DNA of 37,767 nucleotides, from the NCBI GenBank assembly GCA_031961205.1, contig JAVRLS010000006.1, positions 1-37,767 of the forward strand, read 5' to 3'. How positions within the stretch are numbered: the stretch's first letter is position 1; each line of letters opens with the position of its first letter. Shown piece after piece: positions 31,780-37,767 of this stretch. Origin of the DNA: JAVRLS01 sp031961205. GTDB taxonomy: Archaea > Thermoplasmatota > Thermoplasmata > Thermoplasmatales > Thermoplasmataceae. Both the position numbers and the translations under genes were made by a program. Under the pieces are notes generated by a model, which made no database searches, was not told the origin of the DNA, and saw only the letters and a program-made list of their open reading frames with translations.

Positions 31780-32763
31780 TTAAGTTTTTACATTGTTTTC
31801 TAAGGCCTTTTGAGCTTCTGAGCGATTTGTATAGCCCATCTTTGTTGCTTTTTTAACGTTTACGCGGTAACCAGCGTATCCAAGTATAACCACCACAAAA
31901 ACAACTATAAAGAATGGAAGCCCCAGAGCATCAAGATTGTGAATCTTTATTCCGGTTATAATGTTATAATTCCATATGACCGGAAAAGCAAGTGCGGAAA
32001 CTCCGGCAACAACAAAAGCCAGGCCGCCGTATGAAAGCACATAGGAGCTTATCCCCCTTGCAACATATGCTATTCCCTTGACTGTCAGATCTTTTTTCTT
32101 TGAAAGCCACATTCCAAACATGGTTCCTGCAAGAACCTGCATTGTCATTGTTCCGAGACCGAACATAAGACCTGGAAGAAAACCTAGATATACAGGCATT
32201 TCCGGAGCAATTACAAAGTATATTATAAGTGCAAATGCCCCGAATCCAAAGCCGGCAATAAGACCGTGCACAAATGCAAGCCTGTTAGGAACCGGCTTAT
32301 ACTGACCGTTTTCCGATACCATGACCGGATTGGCCATGTGTTCCATTTCCATCTTTTCCTTTTCTTCGTGCCCTTTATGTATTCCGAACAATCCGTAAAG
32401 CTTCTCCTCGAAATAATGTATATGCGGATACCTGAGTTTATTGGCTATGTAGAAACCTGACAGAGCCATAACTGACCCAACAATTATATAGATTATACCA
32501 TTAAAATAAGAAACGAGCATAAAACCTGCAAGCGCAAAGGCCGCTAGTTCAGACATTAATGCGCGCTGCAAAGTGAATCCTGAGGAAAATATGAGGCCTG
32601 CCTTGGCCCCGCCCTTTGTTGAATAATTGCCAACAGCATAGGAAAATGTTATCGGCCATGTATGTTCGTCAGGGGTTATACCGTGAACTATTCCAAGAAG
32701 GTAGGAAACCAAGATTGATGCGTATATCCCTTCATAGGCAGGATTCCACAGGTTTATGTCCAT
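31780..32763 (-). CDS. NiCoT/RcnA-like nickel-cobalt transporter
   Basis: A 327-aa polytopic membrane protein with about seven or eight hydrophobic helices. Near the N-terminus HGITPDEHTWPITFSYAVG resembles the metal-binding H-x(3)-D/PD-x-H motif of the NiCoT and NicO/RcnA families. A cytoplasmic loop is rich in His and acidic residues (HIHYFEEKLYGLFGIHKGHEEKEKMEMEHM), as in metal transporters, and a second motif HGLIAGFGFGAFALIIYFVIAP follows it. The most likely role is transport of nickel or cobalt, in or out; direction is not determined. A cobalt need is consistent with cobS in this window. A TATA box and an inverted repeat at its promoter suggest metal-dependent control. Sulfite or other exporters of related folds are the alternative. 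Confidence 0.75.
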   Translation of the reverse strand: MDINLWNPAYEGIYASILVSYLLGIVHGITPDEHTWPITFSYAVGNYSTKGGAKAGLIFSSGFTLQRALMSELAAFALAGFMLVSYFNGIIYIIVGSVMALSGFYIANKLRYPHIHYFEEKLYGLFGIHKGHEEKEKMEMEHMANPVMVSENGQYKPVPNRLAFVHGLIAGFGFGAFALIIYFVIAPEMPVYLGFLPGLMFGLGTMTMQVLAGTMFGMWLSKKKDLTVKGIAYVARGISSYVLSYGGLAFVVAGVSALAFPVIWNYNIITGIKIHNLDALGLPFFIVVFVVVILGYAGYRVNVKKATKMGYTNRSEAQKALENNVKT

Positions 32764-32768
32764 CGTTA

Positions 32769-32785
32769 ATTAGTATTATACTAAT
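32769..32785. promoter_or_regulatory. Operator-like inverted repeat at the transporter promoter
   Basis: ATTAGTAT-T-ATACTAAT is a perfect 8-bp inverted repeat around a single base. It fills the space between the TATA box (32787-32794) and the expected transcription start near 32764, so a bound protein would block initiation. Its length and symmetry fit a metal-responsive repressor of DtxR type, which is inference. Confidence 0.6.
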
Positions 32786-32786
32786 A

Positions 32787-32794
32787 TATTTAAA
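32787..32794 (-). promoter_or_regulatory. TATA box of the NiCoT-like gene
   Basis: On the minus strand TTTAAATA is centred 27-28 nt upstream of the ATG at 32763, which indicates a leaderless transcript. Confidence 0.55.
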
Positions 32795-32897
32795 ATTTTC
32801 TAAATGAATTTCAGTCGTAAAACACACTGGTGATCACTTTCCTAACTTTTTAAAATCATTTTCCATTTCCAGAACACGATAATTAAATTTAAAAAAG

Positions 32898-32905
32898 ATT
32901 AAATA
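32898..32905 (+). promoter_or_regulatory. Probable TATA box of the ligase gene
   Basis: ATTAAATA is centred about 25 nt upstream of the ATG at 32927. No ribosome-binding site is seen. Confidence 0.4.
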
Positions 32906-32926
32906 AATAACAGATAATATCATACC

Positions 32927-34693
32927 ATGAAATTCTCAGAAGTGAGCCTTGCACTGGATGAGATGTCAAAAATTACAAAGAGACTACAATTAACTGATAT
33001 TCTTGTATCACTCTTTAAATCAGCCGACAGCGATCTGAAGGAACTTGTATACCTGGTAGAAGGCAAACTCGCACCTGACTATGAAGGCCTTGAAACGGGA
33101 ATGTCAGATAAGCTCATAATTAAGTCGCTTTCCACTGTATCGAACATAGACGAGAATAAGCTGATGGAAGACTACTCAAAAATGGGCGACATTGGCATAT
33201 TTGCCGCAAATATAGCATCCAGGAAAAAGTTGAATTCACTCTCATCAGAAGAACTGACGGTCAGTTACGTTTACAGATCACTCATCTCAATGGCCAGGGC
33301 TTCAGGATCCGGAAGTACCAGAACAAGGCTTAATATATACCTTGATCTACTTCTCAACGGTAGCGAAAAAGATATTCTGTATATAACAAGGATAATAACC
33401 GGAAAGCTACGTATAGGCGTTTCTGATGCAACGATCCTTGATGCCCTTGTACTGGCGTTTTCTGATAAGAAGTATTCAAAGGAAATAGAAAATGCATTCA
33501 ATTTTCATCCTGATCTTGGTTACATAGCGGAAAAACTAAGGAACGGGGAGGAGAATACATTGATCAGTGAGGGAGCAGTTCCGATGGTTCCATTCAAGGT
33601 AATGCTTGCAGAAAGGCTTAGATCGATTCCCGAGATAATTGACAAGATGGGTGGGAGCTGTGCATTTGAATACAAGTATGATGGGATGCGCACGGAAATA
33701 CACAAAAAAGGGGACGACGTGAAACTGTTTTCGAGAGGCAACGAGGAGACAACAGCACAGTTTCCAGATATAATAAAGGAGAGCCTGAAGACCTTTATGG
33801 GCCATTCATTGATTCTTGATGGCGAGACTGTTCCGTACAATCCTGAAACGGGCGAACTTTATCCATTCCAGGTAATATCTCAAAGAAGGGGCAGAAAATA
33901 CAATCTTGATAAGAAAAGTTCTGAAATTCCAGTGACTGTTTTCATTTTTGATATAGTCTACCTTGATGGGAAGGATCTCTCAAAAACACCATACAGGGAG
34001 AGGAGGAATATTCTTGAAAATCTTTTCTCTGAAAATGATGCGTTTAAACTTGCGAGAAGAATAGTTTCCACGGACAGGAATGAAATCGTAAAGTTCTTCG
34101 ACCAGGCTATAGAAGACGGATGCGAAGGGCTTGTTGCGAAGAATATGTCAGATGAATCCGTATATCAGGCCGGTGCCAGGGGCTGGCTATGGATCAAAAT
34201 AAAGCGTGACTATGAGGCGCAGCTCTGGGATTCTCTTGACCTTACAGTCGTAGGGGCATTCAACGGCCATGGAAGGAGAAAGGGAACCTATGGAGCCCTT
34301 CTTCTTGCGACATACAATGATGAAAACGATACCTTTGAAACGGTATGCAAACTGGGATCAGGCTTTACGGATGATGTGCTTTTCTCCCTGCCCAAAAAAT
34401 TTGAAAAGATCATTGCAGACCACAGTCCCGCCCGCGTAAACTCAAAAATTACGCCTGATTACTGGATAGAACCAGAAATAGTGATGCAGATAGTAGGCGC
34501 CGAAATAACCGTGAGCCCGATACATACATGTGCCTTTGGAACCGTCGAAAATGACGCAGGCCTTTCTGTTCGTTTTCCAAGATTTTCAGGCATCTGGAGA
34601 GAGGATAAAAAACCCGAAGATTCTACAACCACAAAGGAGATATTAGAAATGTACAGGGAACAGAAAAAAACGCTGGAAAGTGACAAAAATTAA
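32927..34693 (+). CDS. lig: ATP-dependent DNA ligase
   Basis: A 588-aa archaeal/eukaryotic-type ligase that seals nicks in replication and repair. The N-terminal alpha-helical DNA-binding domain (residues 1-215, with GKLRIGVSDATILDAL) precedes the nucleotidyltransferase core: the adenylated lysine is K250 in FEYKYDGMRTEIH, followed by LILDGETVPYN (motif III region), VFIFDIVYLDGKDL, EDGCEGLVAKNMSDESVYQAG (motif IV) and WLWIKIKRDY (motif V). The OB domain includes VVGAFNGHGRRKGTYGALLLA. Length is normal. The gene is flanked by the divergent transporter and converges with the ssDNA-binding protein gene. Confidence 0.97.
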   Translation: MKFSEVSLALDEMSKITKRLQLTDILVSLFKSADSDLKELVYLVEGKLAPDYEGLETGMSDKLIIKSLSTVSNIDENKLMEDYSKMGDIGIFAANIASRKKLNSLSSEELTVSYVYRSLISMARASGSGSTRTRLNIYLDLLLNGSEKDILYITRIITGKLRIGVSDATILDALVLAFSDKKYSKEIENAFNFHPDLGYIAEKLRNGEENTLISEGAVPMVPFKVMLAERLRSIPEIIDKMGGSCAFEYKYDGMRTEIHKKGDDVKLFSRGNEETTAQFPDIIKESLKTFMGHSLILDGETVPYNPETGELYPFQVISQRRGRKYNLDKKSSEIPVTVFIFDIVYLDGKDLSKTPYRERRNILENLFSENDAFKLARRIVSTDRNEIVKFFDQAIEDGCEGLVAKNMSDESVYQAGARGWLWIKIKRDYEAQLWDSLDLTVVGAFNGHGRRKGTYGALLLATYNDENDTFETVCKLGSGFTDDVLFSLPKKFEKIIADHSPARVNSKITPDYWIEPEIVMQIVGAEITVSPIHTCAFGTVENDAGLSVRFPRFSGIWREDKKPEDSTTTKEILEMYREQKKTLESDKN

Positions 34694-34986
34694 TTTTACT
34701 CCCTATGGCAAAATCGTTATGCCTAAAAATTTTGCCTGAATGCCCTATCCTTCATTCTGTTAAGCGGCAAGGAAGAGAAAAATGAGATAAATGGTATGCA
34801 TCACATTGCAGTGATTGACATAACATCTTACGCCAGTATGTAATGGATAATCTGATAAATACCGTTTTTGAAGGGCATATTTTGAAAACGAATAAAGCCA
34901 GGCACCACAAACCGACATTATCCCGGCGTCTAAATCGTTGACCTCAAAACGAAACTGATGTTATTATTAAAATACAAAAAATAAAA
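34694..34986. other. Intergenic stretch between convergent genes
   Basis: It is AT-rich and lies between the ligase stop and the ssDNA-binding protein terminator. No gene is supported; it contains only short frames. Confidence 0.45.
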
Positions 34987-35002
34987 AACCCCTAAAGGGG
35001 AA
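34987..35002 (-). terminator. Hairpin plus T-run terminator of the ssDNA-binding protein gene
   Basis: CCCC-TTTA-GGGG on the minus strand forms a 4-bp (nearly 5-bp) hairpin 12-23 nt past the stop, and is followed on the transcribed side by TTTTTTATTTTTTG. A hairpin followed by a T-rich tract resembles a bacterial intrinsic terminator; archaea mostly use T-runs alone. Confidence 0.6.
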
Positions 35003-35011
35003 AGAAAAAAT

Positions 35012-35491
35012 TTAATCTTCATTATCGTTGTTCTGATTCCTGTTATTTCCGCGGTATCCTCCACTGCTTCTTCCGCGGTATCCTCCGCTTCCGCCGCTTC
35101 CGCCTCTTCTATTGTTGTTGTCGTTTCTGTAAAAATTCTCGTATTCCTTCTCACTGGCATCAAAATTTTCATTGACGTCTTCGATCTCTTCGTCAGATAC
35201 AGTTAATGAACCATATTTTCCAACATTGAGTCTCATGTGACCTCTTACAAGAGAAACATATCCATTTCCAATTGTCAGCGTTTCCCCAGCCTTTGCCTGT
35301 TCAGCCTGATCTCCCCAGAGCGATAGAATAACTTTTCCTGTATCATCGCCTATCGTGACTTCTGTTACGGATCTCTGATCTCCAAACTTAGTCTGGATTG
35401 CTTTTGCTTCTCCAACGGACAAAACTTTTCCTAAAACATTCACCCTTCTTGATGAGGGTGTTAAATCCTTTATTTTGGTTATATCTTCCAT
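35012..35491 (-). CDS. Single-stranded DNA-binding protein (OB fold)
   Basis: A 159-aa protein. Residues 1-105 form an RPA-like OB fold (ITKIKDLTPSSRRVNVLGKVLSVGEAKAIQTKFGDQRSVTEVTIGDDTGKVILSLWGDQAEQAKAGETLTIGNGYVSLVRGHMRLNVG). An acidic linker follows, then a disordered Gly/Arg/Tyr/Asn-rich tail with GGYRG repeats, ending in an acidic NNDNED. This is the design of crenarchaeal and Thermoplasma SSBs, which protect ssDNA and recruit repair partners through the tail. The ATG at 35491 has an upstream AGGACAGGTAG ribosome-binding site and a TATA-like sequence near 35543, so the leader is about 25 nt. Confidence 0.88.
   Translation of the reverse strand: MEDITKIKDLTPSSRRVNVLGKVLSVGEAKAIQTKFGDQRSVTEVTIGDDTGKVILSLWGDQAEQAKAGETLTIGNGYVSLVRGHMRLNVGKYGSLTVSDEEIEDVNENFDASEKEYENFYRNDNNNRRGGSGGSGGYRGRSSGGYRGNNRNQNNDNED
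35047..35086. repeat. Direct repeat coding the GGYRG tail
   Basis: TTCCGCGGTATCCTCC occurs at 35047-35062 and again at 35071-35086, in frame at a 24-bp period. It encodes the repeated GGYRG units of the ssDNA-binding protein tail and may expand or contract by slippage. Confidence 0.75.
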
Positions 35492-35554
35492 ACTACTACT
35501 ACCTGTCCTTAGAAAGACTAAAGTGATATTCTTATTTGATATTTAACCTTATCC

Positions 35555-35920
35555 TTAATGTGGCCTGGGAATTCCGCTATATTTTTCTCTTTGGAACTCG
35601 GCAGGAAGCTCTTCCACAGTTTTAATAGGAACGTGCTTGTTTATGTAGTTCCACAGGGAGATATCCGATTCAATTCCCAACCCGATAAGTTCCTGATGAA
35701 GGCGATCCTTAAGAAAAGTACCCCTGTAATCAAAATCTGTCAGTATTATGACTCTACTGTATGCAGGTGATATTGAATCCACAAAAGCAGTTATACTTTT
35801 TCCCCTGTTGAAAACGATTATATTCCCGGCAAAATCAAGCTCTCTCAGGCAGTTGAGATCGTTCCTTCCTTCAACGATGATCGGTATTTCCCTGTTTTTT
35901 CGCCTGTACATCCTGACCAT
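35555..35920 (-). CDS. Toprim-domain protein (UPF0292 type)
   Basis: A 121-aa stand-alone Toprim domain. IPIIVEGRNDLNCLRELDFAGNIIVFNRGKSI carries the catalytic glutamate of the Toprim fold, and VIILTDFDYRGTFLKDRLHQEL has the DxD metal motif. Small archaeal Toprim proteins of this type are related to DnaG, RNase M5 and topoisomerase catalytic domains; a role in RNA or DNA processing is likely but undefined. The ATG at 35920 is used; a Met three residues later is possible. It is adjacent to the ssDNA-binding protein gene on the same strand, with 63 bp between them. Confidence 0.85.
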   Translation of the reverse strand: MVRMYRRKNREIPIIVEGRNDLNCLRELDFAGNIIVFNRGKSITAFVDSISPAYSRVIILTDFDYRGTFLKDRLHQELIGLGIESDISLWNYINKHVPIKTVEELPAEFQREKYSGIPRPH

Positions 35921-36004
35921 TGAAACAAATCTGTTTTCAGAAGACGTATTTTATCATTGGCATATACCTTATAAATTTTTTGATGTGTGTGCTAGCCATT
36001 AACA

Positions 36005-36012
36005 TTTATATA
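36005..36012 (+). promoter_or_regulatory. TATA box upstream of the unknown protein gene
   Basis: TTTATATA would start transcription near 36033, leaving a leader of about 125 nt before the ATG at 36160, unusually long for this window. Confidence 0.5.
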
Positions 36013-36052
36013 CACATATTCGTTATTATGTTGAGAGGCGATCGGTATAGTA

Positions 36053-36145
36053 ATGATTTCTATTGAAAATGAAAATTATAATGTGCTGTCTCAACGGGTC
36101 AAGTGGAGCCATGCAGATAATGGTCGCTTCGCGATTTCAGGATAA
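36053..36145 (+). CDS. Short leader ORF (30 aa)
   Basis: An ATG at 36053 opens a 30-codon frame (MISIENENYNVLSQRVKWSH...) ending in TAA at 36143-36145, directly before the GGGGGG-rich ribosome-binding site of the next gene. It lies in the 5' leader and could be a small protein or a regulatory leader peptide. Alternatively it is chance. No family is recognised. Confidence 0.3.
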   Translation: MISIENENYNVLSQRVKWSHADNGRFAISG

Positions 36146-36159
36146 GGGGGGTGTTTGCA

Positions 36160-36756
36160 ATGGTGGCAGAAAGGTACGATTATTATCTTAAATTGATACT
36201 GAATAGTCCTATCACCGAATACCCGTACATATCTGAAAGATATCAGAACGACAGCCAGATAGCACCGCTGGAAGCTGAAGCGCTTGACAGGATAATACTG
36301 AAATATCTAGGTATTTATAAAAAATCTGATGTACGTATAATCAATACAATAACTGGCCAGGAGGAAATGGCTCCGCTCTCAATGATAGATGATTTTGGGG
36401 GGAATGCCCTCTTTACCGGTGAGGAAACTGCTTATGGAGTTATATGGAAGACCTATGTGCCTTCGCCTGGATTCGAAAGGTCTGCCGTAAAAAAATGGTA
36501 TTACAATGAGAAAATAGCAGCCATTCTGAATGATTCTCTCTCGGAAGCTGTTCCTGGCAAAATAAAGAATTATTATGATACTCCGCCATGGGTTCTTGGA
36601 ACGAAATACGCTCCCAATTCCAGGTATCTTCCCCTGTATGATGTTATATCCGAAGCGATAATGAGAAACAGCATACCGGGATGGTATTACCTGATAAAGC
36701 TCGGCATTCCTCAGGAATTCATTGATGCTATCCGGACAAAATCTGTTCCATTTTAG
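36160..36756 (+). CDS. Conserved-looking protein of unknown function (198 aa)
   Basis: I do not recognise this protein. It is soluble, without signal or TM segments. It has a tyrosine-rich N-terminus (MVAERYDYYLKLILNSPITEYPYISERYQND), a charged central part and a distinctive YDTPPWVLGTKYAPNSRYLPLYDVISEAIMRNSIPGWYYLIKLGIPQEFIDAI C-terminal half. Composition and codon choice match neighbouring genes, which supports real coding. The ATG at 36160 is preferred to the GTG at 36151 because AGGGGGGTG lies just before it. It has a long leader containing a short ORF and is followed by the acetyl-CoA synthetase gene after 67 bp. Confidence 0.75.
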   Translation: MVAERYDYYLKLILNSPITEYPYISERYQNDSQIAPLEAEALDRIILKYLGIYKKSDVRIINTITGQEEMAPLSMIDDFGGNALFTGEETAYGVIWKTYVPSPGFERSAVKKWYYNEKIAAILNDSLSEAVPGKIKNYYDTPPWVLGTKYAPNSRYLPLYDVISEAIMRNSIPGWYYLIKLGIPQEFIDAIRTKSVPF

Positions 36757-36795
36757 GAACTGATTTATTGAATTTTAATTCCGATATTAAAAACC

Positions 36796-36807
36796 TTTTT
36801 TAATTTA
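36796..36807 (+). promoter_or_regulatory. Probable TATA box of the acyl-CoA synthetase gene
   Basis: TTTTTAATTTA is centred about 23 nt upstream of the ATG at 36824. Confidence 0.4.
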
Positions 36808-36823
36808 GGTGCCATTGCGGTGC

Positions 36824-37767
36824 ATGGATCTTAAAAGAATGTTTTATCCAGAATCGGTTGCTGTAATTGGCGGATCGAATGATAAATCTAAGATAGGTTA
36901 TCAGATAATGCGTGGCCTTAAAGAGGGAGGATATAAGGGGAAGATATATCCTATAAACACGAATGCAAGTGAAGTTCTTGGAATAAAAGCCTATAAATCT
37001 GTGCTTGATGTTCCGGACACAATAGATCTTGCAATAATTTCGATACCGGCAAAGTATTCAGCGCAGGCAGCTGAGGAATGCGGAAAAAAGGGTGTTTTTG
37101 GTGTTGTTGTCGTTGCATCCGGTTTTTCTGAGGTTGGAAGGAAGGATCTGGAAGACCAGCTGGCGGAAACATGCAAAAAATACGGCGTCAGGCTTCTTGG
37201 CCCGAATGTTGTCGGGCTCATGAACAATGTTACGAAACTTAACGCCTCATTTGCGCCTTATCTGCCCTATCCCGGAAAAATAGCAATGATATCCCAGAGC
37301 GGGGCCCTTGTCGTTGCACTGGATGCGATGACGTGGAATAACAAAACCGGAACAAGCTTCCTTATAAGTATAGGAAATATGGCTGATCTGGAATTTTCTG
37401 ATATCATAGGCTATCTTTCCAATGATGATAATGTTTCATGCCTGTCGCTTTATACTGAGGGCCTGAAAAATGGGAGAGAGTTTGTGGAAATTTCAAAGAA
37501 AGTTAAAAAGCCAATAATCATGCTTAAATCCGGCGTTTCAAAACACGGATCGGTAGCCGCAGCTTCGCACACAGGGTCCCTTGCAGGATCACATCGTGTT
37601 TATGACGGCGCACTGCAACAGGCTGGAGTAATAAGGGCATACTCCATTGACGAGCTCTTCGATCTTTCTCTTACTCTTTCACTTCAGAAGCCAATGCAGG
37701 GCGACAACCTCGTCGTAATTACAAATGGAGGCGGGATAGGTGTTCTTGCCACAGACCAGGCAGAGGC
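36824..37767 (+). CDS. acdA: ADP-forming acetate-CoA ligase, alpha subunit (3' end outside window)
   Basis: About 314 codons of an ACD-family synthetase that turns acyl-CoA, ADP and Pi into acid, CoA and ATP, conserving energy at the end of sugar or peptide breakdown. The CoA-binding Rossmann domain begins MDLKRMFYPESVAVIGGSNDKSKIGYQIMRGL and continues GYKGKIYPINTNASEVLGIKAYKSVLDVPDTIDLAIISIPAKY. LLGPNVVGLMNNVTKLNASFAP and IAMISQSGALVVALD mark the succinyl-CoA synthetase-like middle, and the phosphorylated histidine is H249 in AAASHTGSLAGS. The right edge cuts the gene near NGGGIGVLATDQAE. It may be a separate alpha subunit or fused to beta; this is not visible. Confidence 0.9.
   Translation, partial: MDLKRMFYPESVAVIGGSNDKSKIGYQIMRGLKEGGYKGKIYPINTNASEVLGIKAYKSVLDVPDTIDLAIISIPAKYSAQAAEECGKKGVFGVVVVASGFSEVGRKDLEDQLAETCKKYGVRLLGPNVVGLMNNVTKLNASFAPYLPYPGKIAMISQSGALVVALDAMTWNNKTGTSFLISIGNMADLEFSDIIGYLSNDDNVSCLSLYTEGLKNGREFVEISKKVKKPIIMLKSGVSKHGSVAAASHTGSLAGSHRVYDGALQQAGVIRAYSIDELFDLSLTLSLQKPMQGDNLVVITNGGGIGVLATDQAE

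Noticed and set aside
1..37767. CRISPR array, insertion sequence or tRNA gene
   Set aside because: No spaced direct repeats, no transposase motifs and no cloverleaf were found on reading; the RecB/Cas4-like nuclease belongs to the UvrD helicase, not to a CRISPR locus.

Overview
The window reads as a chromosomal segment of a thermoacidophilic euryarchaeon of the order Thermoplasmatales. This is inferred from gene content, not from a database match. The archaeal markers are Rpo7, Spt4, S24e, S27ae, a membrane LonB protease, GGGP and DGGGP synthases, Trm1, the KEOPS subunit Cgi121, MptD, an ATP-dependent DNA ligase and an ADP-forming acyl-CoA synthetase. They occur together with a bacterial-type GrpE-DnaK-DnaJ operon, and TATA-like boxes lie about 22-28 nt upstream of many start codons, which suggests many leaderless mRNAs. 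No tRNA, rRNA, CRISPR array or intact insertion sequence was found. The window is gene-dense and codes on both strands. Both ends cut through a gene.

Region 1 (1-5.7 kb): the left end holds the N-terminal part of a secreted, sequon-rich surface protein. A 760-bp non-coding stretch with two short inverted repeats follows, then a leftward hexuronate-catabolism cluster: an IolB/KduI-family isomerase, a UxaB-like uronate reductase, and altronate dehydratase split into a SAF subunit and a large subunit. No classical uronate isomerase (UxaC) is present, so the IolB-like protein may take that step. A KDG aldolase 25 kb away (30.9-31.7 kb) could cleave the product.

Region 2 (6-18.2 kb): a small cysteine-rich protein overlaps a ROK sugar kinase. 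Chorismate synthase, a histidine phosphatase and a rightward DUF255 thioredoxin-fold protein follow. Next are the two ether-lipid synthases, overlapping by 4 nt, and a Trm1-THEP1-MptD operon joined by 4-nt overlaps. The THEP1-like protein has a degenerate P-loop. The region ends with an 890-aa UvrD-type helicase that carries a C-terminal PD-(D/E)XK nuclease.

Region 3 (18.3-26.6 kb): an aminotransferase and cobalamin synthase CobS run rightward. The CobS 3' end overlaps the KEOPS gene cgi121 tail to tail by 91 bp, and cgi121 is coupled to lonB. A winged-helix regulator, DUF763 and DUF2175 proteins follow. The conserved archaeal information-processing operon is next: rpo7-spt4-dephospho-CoA kinase-rps24e-rps27ae. 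The 52-aa S27ae gene is included although it is very short.

Region 4 (26.6-37.8 kb): a 650-bp gene-poor gap is followed by grpE-dnaK-dnaJ, KDG aldolase, a NiCoT-like metal transporter with a near-perfect operator between its TATA box and start, DNA ligase, an OB-fold ssDNA-binding protein with a glycine/arginine-rich tail and a hairpin terminator, a small Toprim protein, an unrecognised 198-aa protein preceded by a short leader ORF, and the start of an ADP-forming acetyl-CoA synthetase alpha subunit.
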